Of a stretch of 17,342 nucleotides of DNA, positions 1 to 6,279 are shown piece after piece. The translations under genes were made by a program, and so were the position numbers. Where the stretch lies: assembly GCA_947626425.1 (NCBI GenBank), contig CANQRX010000019.1, positions 1-17,342 of the forward strand, read 5' to 3'. Origin of the DNA: an uncultured Bacilli bacterium (GTDB lineage Bacteria; Bacillota_I; Bacilli_A; RF39; UBA660). Position 1 is the first letter of the stretch. The number at the start of each line of letters is the position of its first letter. The notes under the pieces were generated by a model that worked only from the letters and a program-made list of their open reading frames with translations, had not been told where the DNA came from and did not search any database.

Positions 1-134
1 TTGCTAAATTTGCCGTACTACTTTGTGGTTTCTACAATCTTGATAGAGCTTAAATTAGTTTCCGAACAACTTTAATATAAGATTAAACAGTTTTATATAA
101 TATGTTAATTTTTTCAAAAAAGTTCTTTTATTGA
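1..134. other. Gene-free left edge
   Basis: No intact gene is visible. On the + strand two frames are open from the window edge, one to a TAA at 51-53 and one to a TAA at 73-75, so the tail of an upstream gene could end here. On the minus strand several 15-25 codon open stretches are broken by stops, which could be more of the decayed gene described at 135-417. The evidence does not separate these options. Confidence 0.3.
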
Positions 135-417
135 TTAGGTAAATGCCAAATAGTTTATTAAATATTTTGGTATATTATCAATAGTAAATTGTTTGTTGTT
201 CACGTAAACTGAATTCACTGGAATTACTTTACCCTTTAAAAGTTCTTTGATAACTTATATTTAATTCTTAAGGATACATCTGGAAAACTTAATCTACATT
301 CTCATTTGGAAATATTTTTTGATGTTTATCTAATTTTTGAACTAGTTGTTCTTGAGTTAAATTTTTTCGCTTATACACAAGAAAAGTGTCAATTTTCTTT
401 TGATTTATTTTAAGGCT
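135..417 (-). pseudogene. Frameshifted minus-strand gene remnant, family unknown
   Basis: Reading the minus strand, three protein-like stretches follow one another in different frames. The first is open from 417 to a stop at 291-289 (42 codons, containing LVYKRKNLTQEQLVQKLD). The second frame spans roughly 289-240 (containing SLRIKYKLSK). The third is open from 254 to a stop at 137-135 (containing KGKVIPVNSVYVNNKQFTI and DNIPKYLINYL). Joined, they read as one continuous, hydrophilic, Lys/Asn-rich domain, which is the pattern of a gene broken by two frameshifts. There is no start codon with a Shine-Dalgarno sequence for any piece. I do not recognise the family. It could instead be chance open frame in AT-rich DNA. 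The gene-free setting and the continuity of the pieces favour a decayed gene. Confidence 0.35.
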
Positions 418-478
418 TCAAAAAAAATTTAAAAATGAATACTGCTATAGTAGAGTTACCTCATTTAAAAATAGAAAG

Positions 479-506
479 ACTAAGTAAGTAAATTAAACAT
501 ATAATA
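479..506 (+). promoter_or_regulatory. Candidate sigma-K-type promoter of spoVIF
   Basis: CATATAATA at 498-506 matches the sigma-K -10 pattern CATANNNTA, and an AC dinucleotide lies 17 bases upstream at 479-480, near the expected -35 position. The Shine-Dalgarno AGGAGG starts at 511, only 13 bases after the first base of the -10, so the leader would be extremely short. B. subtilis spoVIF is a late mother-cell gene, which agrees. The match alone does not prove use. Confidence 0.45.
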
Positions 507-522
507 GGGTAGGAGGTTAAAA

Positions 523-765
523 ATGGAATTTAAAGATTCTTTTTTTGAAAAAGTTGAAAAAAAGACAAAAGTTAATAAAGATACCATTCTTTCTTTAGCA
601 ACTAAATTGCAACAAGGAAATATGAAAGATCGGACAACCTTAAAAGAAGTCATTAGTACCCTTAGTAAAATGACTGGCAAAAAAGTTACCAAAGAACAAG
701 AGGAAAAAATTATTTCCACGATTATAAATGATAAAGTGCCTCAAGATGTTGGGAAAATGTTTTAA
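523..765 (+). CDS. spoVIF: Stage VI sporulation protein F (SpoVIF)
   Basis: This 80-residue protein matches the small SpoVIF family in full length and pattern: an N-terminal FEKVEKKTKVNKDTILSLA segment, a central DRTTLKEVISTLSKMTGK region, and the conserved end EEKIISTIINDKVPQD. In Bacillus the protein is made in the mother cell and is needed for proper spore coat assembly and resistance. It is soluble, with no signal peptide or membrane segment. The ATG at 523 has AGGAGG at 511-516, six bases upstream. The gene is single, followed at once by a terminator and then by spoIVA, so the two coat genes sit side by side but appear separately transcribed. The family assignment is by remembered sequence pattern; the molecular role is not established here. 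Confidence 0.88.
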   Translation: MEFKDSFFEKVEKKTKVNKDTILSLATKLQQGNMKDRTTLKEVISTLSKMTGKKVTKEQEEKIISTIINDKVPQDVGKMF

Positions 766-792
766 GATGGATAAGCCATCTATTTTTTTTTT
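765..792 (+). terminator. Intrinsic terminator of spoVIF
   Basis: AGATGG (765-770), a five-base loop, CCATCT (776-781), then a run of T to 792. The stem begins on the last base of the spoVIF stop codon. Confidence 0.85.
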
Positions 793-822
793 AGAGTTTT
801 TTTGTTTGATTTAAAAAAAGTG

Positions 823-850
823 TCATAAATCAAAAATGGTGACATAAGTT
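823..850 (+). promoter_or_regulatory. Candidate sigma-E-type promoter of spoIVA
   Basis: TCATAAA (823-829) and CATAAGTT (843-850) are separated by 13 bases and resemble the sigma-E boxes (KMATATT and CATACAHT, 5 of 7 and 6 of 8 matches). B. subtilis spoIVA is transcribed by sigma-E in the mother cell. The Shine-Dalgarno starts at 856, again 13 bases after the C of CATA. Confidence 0.5.
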
Positions 851-866
851 TTATTAGGTGATAATG

Positions 867-2345
867 ATGGACAAAAAAGAATTATTGCAATCAATGGCTA
901 CACGTGGCAATGGCGAAATATATTTAGGAGTAGTTGGGGCAGTTCGAACAGGTAAATCAACTTTTATTAAGCGTTTTATTGAAAATTTAGTTGTGCCTAG
1001 TATAACTGATGAATATGAAAAGAAAAGATGTTTAGATGAAATACCTCAAAGTGCTCAAGGTAAAACGATTATGACAACTGAACCGAAGTTTGTTCCTAGT
1101 AATGGCGCTAAAATTAAGGTTGATGATTTTGAAGCGGAAATAAAGCTTGTTGATTGTGTTGGTTATGTTATTCCTAATGCCATTGGGTTTGAAGATGCTG
1201 ATGGTAATCCGCGGATGATTAAGACACCTTGGTTTAGTGAGTCTGTTCCTTTTGCCGAAGCCGCTGAAATTGGAACGGAAAAAGTTATAAAAGATCATTC
1301 AACGATTGGGATAGTCATTACGACTGATGGGTCTTTTGGCGAATTAAAAAGAAATGATTATTTAGAAGCCGAAGAAAAAGTTATAACTGAATTATCAAAT
1401 ATTGGTAAACCATATATCATTGTTTTAAATACAACGCATCCAAATGCTTTAGAAACGAAAAATATTGCTAATGACTTACGGGAAATTTATCATGCTCCAG
1501 TCTTGCCAATTTCAGTTGAAAAAATGAGTGAAGCGGAAATTTTAGAAATTTTAAAAGAAGCTTTGTATGAATTTCCAATCCTTAATATTGAAGTTGAAAT
1601 TCCAAAATGGGTCAATGTTTTATCAAATCAACATGAAATTAAAAAGCATTATATTGAAAAGGTTAAAGAAAGTATTACCGAAGTTCATAAAGTTCGGGAT
1701 GTGGAAAAAATTTTGGACTATTATACCGATTCTGAATTTATAAATAAAGCCTATATTTCTAATTTAGATACTGCTTCAGGAGTTGTTAAAATTCGTTTAG
1801 AAAGTAGCGATGAATTGTACAAATCAGTTTTAAAAGGCCTGGTGGGGGATGCGGCAACTTCTAAGGCCGGACTGTTAAAAGTCTTTACAACTTATGCTGA
1901 AGGAAAAGAAGAACTAGCTAACATGAAAGAAGCTATAAAAATGGCCAAATCAACTGGTTATGGGATTGTTTATCCAACTTTAAAAGATATGAAACTTGAA
2001 ACGCCGGAAATAATTAAACAAGGAACTAGGTATGGAGTAAAATTAAAAGCCGTTGCTAGTAGCATTCATTTAATGAAAGTTGATGTGGAAAGTACCTTTG
2101 AACCAATTATTGGCAGTGAACTTCAAAGTAAAGAATTAATCAATTATTTAATGAAAGATTATCAAACCGACCCATCTAGTATTTGGAAAAGTGAAATCTT
2201 TGGGCGAAGTTTAGATGTTATAGTGAAAGAAGGCATTCAAGCAAAGTTATCAATCATGCCTGAAAATACTCGTTATAAATTAAGTCAAACTGTCACTAAA
2301 ATTGTCAACAAAGGGTCAAGCAATCTTATTGCATTTGTCATTTAA
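867..2345 (+). CDS. spoIVA: Stage IV sporulation protein A, spore coat basement-layer ATPase
   Basis: SpoIVA coats the outer forespore membrane. It hydrolyses ATP to polymerise irreversibly into the platform on which the spore coat is built, and it also affects cortex formation. The N-terminal TRAFAC-type nucleotide-binding domain is intact: Walker A GAVRTGKS at residues 24-31 with Lys30 as in B. subtilis, the KTIMTTEPKF stretch, and the Walker-B-like LVDCVGY with Asp96. The middle and C-terminal parts are also conserved (GYGIVYPTLKDM, IHLMKVDVES, SIWKSEIFGRSL, IQAKLSIMPENTRYKL). I chose ATG 867 because AGGTG (856-860) is then well spaced and the product is 492 residues, the same length as the Bacillus protein. 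GTG 858 and ATG 864 are alternatives. It precedes the HU gene, the same order as in B. subtilis. No partner SpoVM gene is visible in the window. Confidence 0.97.
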   Translation: MDKKELLQSMATRGNGEIYLGVVGAVRTGKSTFIKRFIENLVVPSITDEYEKKRCLDEIPQSAQGKTIMTTEPKFVPSNGAKIKVDDFEAEIKLVDCVGYVIPNAIGFEDADGNPRMIKTPWFSESVPFAEAAEIGTEKVIKDHSTIGIVITTDGSFGELKRNDYLEAEEKVITELSNIGKPYIIVLNTTHPNALETKNIANDLREIYHAPVLPISVEKMSEAEILEILKEALYEFPILNIEVEIPKWVNVLSNQHEIKKHYIEKVKESITEVHKVRDVEKILDYYTDSEFINKAYISNLDTASGVVKIRLESSDELYKSVLKGLVGDAATSKAGLLKVFTTYAEGKEELANMKEAIKMAKSTGYGIVYPTLKDMKLETPEIIKQGTRYGVKLKAVASSIHLMKVDVESTFEPIIGSELQSKELINYLMKDYQTDPSSIWKSEIFGRSLDVIVKEGIQAKLSIMPENTRYKLSQTVTKIVNKGSSNLIAFVI

Positions 2346-2381
2346 GCAAGAAAAAGTACAAAAAAGTGCTTTTTTTCTTGC
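2346..2381 (+). terminator. Intrinsic terminator of spoIVA
   Basis: A long AT-rich hairpin begins right after the stop codon: GCAAGAAAAAGTAC (2346-2359) pairs with the arm at 2366-2381 that ends CTTGC, with one G-U pair and two unpaired T. The inner stem is followed by seven T (2370-2376), so it can terminate. The A-rich left arm could make it work in both directions. Confidence 0.65.
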
Positions 2382-2439
2382 ATTTAGGAATGTTTTCTGT
2401 TAGTTTTATGATGTAAGGGTAATACTCTTACTGAAAAAT

Positions 2440-2448
2440 TGTTATAAA
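2440..2448 (+). promoter_or_regulatory. Extended -10 promoter of the HU gene
   Basis: TGT followed by TATAAA (2443-2448) forms an extended -10 element; no convincing -35 lies 16-18 bases upstream. A strong AGGAGG (2460-2465) follows. Confidence 0.5.
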
Positions 2449-2473
2449 ATGTATTATTAAGGAGGAATTTTTT

Positions 2474-2746
2474 ATGACAAAACAAGGATTAATTGAACGT
2501 TCAGCTGAAAAAGCTAACATCAGTAAAGCAGAAATGGGACGGGCTTTAGACGCTATTTTAGAAAGTATTCCTGAAGGATTACAAGAAGATGGTGAAGTAG
2601 TTTTAGTTGGCTTCGGAAAATTTTTAGTAAAAGAACGGGCTGCTCGTGATGGTATCAACCCAGCAACTAAAGAAACTATTCATATTCCAGCTAAAAAAGT
2701 TCCAGATTTCAAAGTTGGTAGCAAATTAAAAGAAGCTATTAAATAA
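2474..2746 (+). CDS. hup: DNA-binding protein HU
   Basis: HU is the histone-like nucleoid protein that binds and bends DNA as a dimer. All 90 residues fit the family: N-terminal helices, the GFGKF turn near residues 47-51, the arm beginning RAARDGINP with the proline that intercalates into DNA, IPAKKVPDFKVG, and a C-terminal helix ending LKEAIK. The ATG at 2474 has AGGAGG eight bases upstream, expected for an abundant protein. It is flanked by terminators on both sides and so looks monocistronic. Its position after spoIVA matches the spoIVA-hbs order of Bacillus. HU rather than IHF is the natural call in a Firmicute with a single such gene in view. Confidence 0.96.
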   Translation: MTKQGLIERSAEKANISKAEMGRALDAILESIPEGLQEDGEVVLVGFGKFLVKERAARDGINPATKETIHIPAKKVPDFKVGSKLKEAIK

Positions 2747-2763
2747 TTTAATTTTATAAAAAG

Positions 2764-2799
2764 AAAAACGAGTAATGATTATTGATTATTCGTTTTTTT
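2764..2799 (+). terminator. Intrinsic terminator of the HU gene
   Basis: A 13-bp stem pairs 2764-2776 (AAAAACGAGTAAT) with 2785-2797, with one G-U pair and an eight-base loop, running into seven T (2793-2799). The T tract overlaps the -35 of the next promoter. Confidence 0.8.
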
Positions 2800-2826
2800 G
2801 TTATTTTTTCTTAAATGTGTTATATT
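2798..2826 (+). promoter_or_regulatory. Sigma-A-type promoter of the TPR gene
   Basis: TTGTTA (2798-2803), a 17-base spacer ending in TGT, and TATATT (2821-2826) give a near-consensus extended -10 promoter. The -35 lies within the T tract of the HU terminator. Confidence 0.65.
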
Positions 2827-2850
2827 ATACCCTCAAGAGGGGATGATTTT

Positions 2851-3609
2851 ATGGATTATTTAGACGTATTTAAACAATATATTGAAGAAGAAAATTTTTT
2901 GCAAGCTTTAAATGCTTACGAATTAAATAATATGAATTTTCTTAATGATGAAGAATTAACTCTTTTACAAATGAATGCTTTTTTAAATTTTATTCAAGTT
3001 GCTAAGGCTAAACGGGATTTCAAAAATTTTTTAAATAACGATTGTTTTAATGAAGCAAGACAAAAACTTATCCAGTACCGTGAAATACTACAAAAATATA
3101 ATATCTATCGACAAACTGATTTTTATGAACTTCGGCTTCAACATTTAGAAGAACTTTCGAAAAATTCAGATTATGAAAAAATTAAAAATTTGCACACGAA
3201 AGGTTTGAAACTTCTTTTAATGAAACATTATAAAGAAAGCATTCCTTATTTTAATAAATGTTTACAATATGACGAGGATCATGCCTTTTTTGTTTATCTG
3301 CGTTTAGCTAATGCATGTCAAGGTATTAAAGATTTAAAAACATCTCGGTATTTTTATGAGAAAGCTTTAGAGCTAACTCATGAACCAACTGCTTATTTAA
3401 AAATTTCTCGGTTTGATTATTTTAAGAAACATTATCCGCAAGCAATAAAAAATGCGAAAGAATATTTAAATCGGAAACGATATGAAAAGTTTGTTTATGA
3501 ACATTTAAAAGATTATTATTTAATATTAGGTCAAGCTGATAAAGTGAAATTTTTTAATGATCAAGTTTTAAAATTAACTTTTTTAGGAACTACTCCTGAT
3601 AAATTTTAA
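2851..3609 (+). CDS. Tetratricopeptide-repeat protein of unknown function
   Basis: This is a 252-residue soluble protein without signal peptide or membrane segment. About three TPR-like helix pairs can be seen between residues 108 and 210, for example KGLKLLLMKHYKESIPYFNK, then YLRLANACQGIKDLKTSRYF and ALELTHEPTAYLKISRFDYF. The first hundred residues are helical, acidic and rich in Asn, Phe and Leu and may hold more divergent repeats. TPR folds bind other proteins, so a scaffold or adaptor role is the only general statement possible. An upstream in-frame ATG-less extension to 2815 exists, but ATG 2851 has a GAGGGG Shine-Dalgarno at 2837-2842 and the promoter -10 lies inside the extension. The gene is flanked by the HU terminator and the rimP promoter, so it is probably monocistronic. 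I do not recognise an orthologue. Confidence 0.8.
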   Translation: MDYLDVFKQYIEEENFLQALNAYELNNMNFLNDEELTLLQMNAFLNFIQVAKAKRDFKNFLNNDCFNEARQKLIQYREILQKYNIYRQTDFYELRLQHLEELSKNSDYEKIKNLHTKGLKLLLMKHYKESIPYFNKCLQYDEDHAFFVYLRLANACQGIKDLKTSRYFYEKALELTHEPTAYLKISRFDYFKKHYPQAIKNAKEYLNRKRYEKFVYEHLKDYYLILGQADKVKFFNDQVLKLTFLGTTPDKF

Positions 3610-3615
3610 ATTTTG

Positions 3616-3645
3616 TTGGAACATTTAAGTGACATGTGATATAAT
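3616..3645 (+). promoter_or_regulatory. Promoter of the rimP-nusA-infB operon
   Basis: TTGGAA (3616-3621), an 18-base spacer, and a perfect TATAAT (3640-3645) preceded by TGA (extended -10). Transcription would start near 3652, giving a leader of about 50 bases. Confidence 0.8.
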
Positions 3646-3659
3646 TAAATTACAGATTT

Positions 3660-3681
3660 AAGTGGGCACAAGTCCACTTTT
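3660..3681 (+). promoter_or_regulatory. Leader hairpin before rimP, possible attenuator
   Basis: Bases 3660-3667 pair with 3672-3679 (AAGTGGGC with GTCCACTT, one G-U pair) around an ACAA tetraloop, followed by TTTATT. The hairpin sits just after the predicted start of transcription and before the Shine-Dalgarno AAGGGTGAG (3691-3699). Its shape is that of a weak terminator or a protein-binding leader stem. NusA is encoded in this operon and acts on paused or terminating polymerase, so autoregulation is possible but unproven. Confidence 0.6.
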
Positions 3682-3701
3682 ATTAATGGAAAGGGTGAGT
3701 T

Positions 3702-3953
3702 ATGAAAAAAACTTTAGAAACAATCCAAAAAGCAATTGAACCTAAATTAGAACCATTAAAGATTATTGTTGATGAAATAACTTATGAAAAAGAAGGAAAT
3801 TATTATTTTTTACGAATTATTTTGGATAAGGAAAATGGAATAGATTTAGATACCATTGTGGAAGCAACGAATATTATTAATCCAATTTTAGACGAATTAG
3901 ATTTGATTGATGATTCTTATATTTTGGATGTCTTAAGTAAAGAAAGAGGGTAA
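3702..3953 (+). CDS. rimP: Ribosome maturation factor RimP, N-terminal domain only
   Basis: RimP binds the 30S precursor and speeds assembly around uS12 and uS19. Only its N-terminal alpha/beta domain is present: IEPKLEPLKIIVDEITYEKEGNYYFLRIILDKENGIDLDTIVEATNIINPILDE in pieces matches the family region with the WFLRVFID core and the DI(E/D) helix. Bacillus RimP has 156 residues; this one has 83 and stops at YILDVLSKERG, where family members read roughly YxLEVSSPGxxRPL and continue into an SH3-like domain. The reading frame ends with TAA two bases before the nusA ATG, with no leftover coding sequence, so this is not a recent frameshift within the window. ATG 3702 has a good Shine-Dalgarno. The position before nusA is the normal one and supports identity. 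Confidence 0.88.
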   Translation: MKKTLETIQKAIEPKLEPLKIIVDEITYEKEGNYYFLRIILDKENGIDLDTIVEATNIINPILDELDLIDDSYILDVLSKERG

Positions 3954-3955
3954 TT

Positions 3956-5074
3956 ATGAACGCGAAAGAATTTATTAAAGCACTTGATCATATAGTTGAT
4001 GAAAAGCATATTAGTAAACAAGTGGTAATAGATGCAATGGAAAATGCTTTGGCGAGTGCTTATAAAAAGAATTTTGATTCTAAAACAAATGTAAAAGTTA
4101 AAATTAATGAGGATACTGGGGAAATAAAAGTTTACTCTTATTATGTAGTAGTTGATGATTATGATGATGGTCATGAAGAAGTTGACGAAGAAGGTAATAC
4201 TATCAAAGTTCCGCCAGCTATTAATGTTGATGCTCAAATCCTTTTGGAAGATGCAAGAGAAATTGTTAGTGATATAAAAGTCGGAGAAACGATTGAACAA
4301 GAAGTAACTCCTGCGGATTTTGGAAGACTAGCTGCTAGTACGGCTAAACAAGTTTTAACCCAAAAAATAAGAGAAGCGGAAAGAGCGGCTATTATGGAAG
4401 AATTTAAAGACAAAGAAGGAGAATTAATGCTAGGTCTTTTAGCCATGGAAGATGCAAAAAACTACTATGTTGACCTTGGTAAGGCAAGAGGTATTTTACC
4501 TAAAAGTGAAATGATTCCTGGGGAAACGGTTAAAATGGGAACTTCTATTCGAGTTTATATTACAAAAATTGAAGAAACAACAAAAGGACCTTTGATTTTA
4601 TGTTCCAGAAAGCATTATGGATTTATTAGACGGTTATTTGAAACGGAGATACCAGAATTAGTTGATGGAACGGTTATGCTTTATTCCGTAGTTCGCGAAG
4701 CAGGTGTGCGAAGCAAAGTTGCGGTTTATTCAACTGATCCACACGTTGATGCGATCGGCGCGTGCATTGGTGAGAGAGGAAGTCGGATTGCCAATATTTA
4801 TAAAGAATTAAATGGTGAAAAAATTGATTTAATTTTATATTCAGAAAATCCGGAAGAATTTATTGCTAATGCTTTGCAGCCTGCTAAAAATGTTACTGTA
4901 AATATTATTGATCCAATTAAGAAGGAAGCTCTTGCAATTGTTGATGATGAAAATTTATCTTTAGCAATTGGTAAAAAAGGTTCTAATATCAAATTAGCTA
5001 GTAAACTAACTAAATATAATAAAATTGAAATAAAAACCCTTGCTCAAATCAATGAAGAAGGTAATCGGGAATAG
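3956..5074 (+). CDS. nusA: Transcription termination/antitermination factor NusA
   Basis: NusA binds RNA polymerase and nascent RNA, promoting pausing and intrinsic termination in Firmicutes. The 372 residues contain the N-terminal polymerase-binding domain (about 1-130), the S1 domain (about 135-200, with ARGILPKSEMIPGE and GPLILCSRKH), KH1 (DAIGACIGERGSRI, residues 265-278) and KH2 (LSLAIGKKGSNIKLASKLT, near 334-352). It lacks the acidic C-terminal repeats of the E. coli protein, as is usual for Firmicutes. An acidic insertion DDYDDGHEEVDEEG lies near residue 65, in the N-terminal domain. It starts two bases after the rimP stop, so the two are translationally linked. Confidence 0.97.
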   Translation: MNAKEFIKALDHIVDEKHISKQVVIDAMENALASAYKKNFDSKTNVKVKINEDTGEIKVYSYYVVVDDYDDGHEEVDEEGNTIKVPPAINVDAQILLEDAREIVSDIKVGETIEQEVTPADFGRLAASTAKQVLTQKIREAERAAIMEEFKDKEGELMLGLLAMEDAKNYYVDLGKARGILPKSEMIPGETVKMGTSIRVYITKIEETTKGPLILCSRKHYGFIRRLFETEIPELVDGTVMLYSVVREAGVRSKVAVYSTDPHVDAIGACIGERGSRIANIYKELNGEKIDLILYSENPEEFIANALQPAKNVTVNIIDPIKKEALAIVDDENLSLAIGKKGSNIKLASKLTKYNKIEIKTLAQINEEGNRE

Positions 5075-5082
5075 GTGATTAT

Positions 5083-5994
5083 ATGGTAAAAATATTTTCT
5101 CATCAAGCGGACCCAGATGGAATAGGCTGTGTTATCTTGGCTTTTAAAGCTTTTGAAAATGCTGATTATGTTTTATGTAAAAATAAAACGGAATTAAATG
5201 AAAAATTGCAAAGTTTTTTAAAAAGTAATGAAGCTAGTAATTATGACCAAATTTTTATTACCGATTTAGTTCCAAGTCTTGAAATACTTAAACAAATTGC
5301 TCAAAATGAAGATGTAGCTAAAAAAGTAGAAGTAATCGATCATCATTTTTCTAATTTAGAAATGGTTAAAAATTATAATTTTCCTTTTGTTAAAATTAGT
5401 TTAGAAGGATGTGCAACGAGTTTATATTATGAATATTTAAAAAAGACTAATAAATTAACTCAAACTCCTTGTTTAACAGAGTTTGTAAATTTAACGAGGC
5501 TTCATGATACATGGGGTTGGAAGGAAGAACAAAACTTTGATGCCTATTATTTAGAAACTTTATTTCATAAATTAGGGGCATTCGGTTATTTAAAACATTT
5601 TTTGGAGCATCTTAATTTAGAACAAGAGCATTTCCAATATAGTGCGGAAGAACGAAACTGGATTAAAGAACAAAAAGAACTGGAAGAACAATATGTTAAG
5701 GGATTACTAAGTCGAGTTTGTTTTAAAACGGTGGATAATATTACTTATGTAATTGTTTATGGCTTATATGATTATCGAAACATTTTGGCCGAAAGGTTGG
5801 AAGAAGAACAAAAGGGTGATGTTTTGATTTTTATGGCAGTTGATAATGAAACAATTTCGTTTAGAAGTATTAATAAGCAAACTCCGGTTAATGAATTAGC
5901 TACTTCCTATGGTGGTGGAGGACATTTGCATGCTGCCGCTTGTCATTTAACAAAAGAAAATGAATTAAAATTAATTAAAAAATATATGATTTAG
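5083..5994 (+). CDS. DHH/DHHA1 phosphoesterase, NrnB-like oligoribonuclease
   Basis: DHH phosphoesterases of this type use two manganese ions to cleave short RNAs (nanoRNAs) or related phosphodiesters. The motifs are complete: SHQADPDGIG (residues 6-15, Asp10 and Asp12), ITDL with Asp61, the signature DHH at 86-88, ATSLYYEYL, LHDTWGW, and the DHHA1 substrate-binding loop GGGGHLHAAA (277-286). The length of 303 residues, the SHxDxDGxG start and the TSLYYEYL and DTWxW stretches resemble B. subtilis NrnB (YngD) more than NrnA, but that protein is longer; cyclic-dinucleotide specificity cannot be excluded. The Shine-Dalgarno AGGTGA overlaps the nusA stop, placing the gene firmly in the operon. 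In many Firmicutes a DHH gene lies after rbfA instead, so the position between nusA and rnpM is unusual. Confidence 0.85.
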   Translation: MVKIFSHQADPDGIGCVILAFKAFENADYVLCKNKTELNEKLQSFLKSNEASNYDQIFITDLVPSLEILKQIAQNEDVAKKVEVIDHHFSNLEMVKNYNFPFVKISLEGCATSLYYEYLKKTNKLTQTPCLTEFVNLTRLHDTWGWKEEQNFDAYYLETLFHKLGAFGYLKHFLEHLNLEQEHFQYSAEERNWIKEQKELEEQYVKGLLSRVCFKTVDNITYVIVYGLYDYRNILAERLEEEQKGDVLIFMAVDNETISFRSINKQTPVNELATSYGGGGHLHAAACHLTKENELKLIKKYMI

Positions 5995-6003
5995 GAGGTT
6001 TTG

Positions 6004-6261
6004 ATGAAAGCGAAGAAAAAACCGATGCGAACTTGTGTTGTTACCAAAGAAAAATGGGAAAAAAAAGATTTAATTAGAATTGTTCGAACTCCGGAAGGTC
6101 AAGTTTTAATTGATAAAACCGGCAAACAAAATGGAAAAGGAGCTTATTTAAAATTAGATTCAGAAGTTATTTTAAAAGCTAAAAAAAATAATGCTTTGGG
6201 TCGGGCTTTAAATGTGGAAATACCCGAGGAGATATATGAAGAATTAGAAAAAGAAATATAA
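6004..6261 (+). CDS. rnpM: RNase P modulator RnpM (YlxR)
   Basis: This 85-residue basic protein shows the YlxR pattern: MRTCVVTKE near the start, then DLIRIVRTPEGQVLID, TGKQNGKGAYLK, and a helical end with an acidic tail EIPEEIYEELEKEI. Members bind the RNase P RNA and modulate the enzyme; they were formerly annotated only as a nucleic-acid-binding protein. ATG 6004 is chosen because AGGAGG (5993-5998) is five bases upstream; the TTG at 6001 is too close. The Shine-Dalgarno overlaps the stop of the DHH gene. The usual companion ylxQ (an L7Ae-like protein) is absent between this gene and infB. Confidence 0.92.
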   Translation: MKAKKKPMRTCVVTKEKWEKKDLIRIVRTPEGQVLIDKTGKQNGKGAYLKLDSEVILKAKKNNALGRALNVEIPEEIYEELEKEI

Positions 6262-6279
6262 AAGAAAGGATGTGTTACT

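Noticed and set aside
1..479. RNA gene, riboswitch or CRISPR in the gene-free left region
   Set aside because: No regularly spaced repeats, GC-rich structured stretch or recognisable tRNA arms are visible; the composition is plain AT-rich sequence with protein-like minus-strand pieces.
480..719. 79-codon open frame on the minus strand over spoVIF
   Set aside because: It lies antisense to a recognised gene, has no Shine-Dalgarno and is hydrophobic low-complexity sequence; similar minus-strand frames over spoIVA, nusA, infB, parE and parC are rejected for the same reason.
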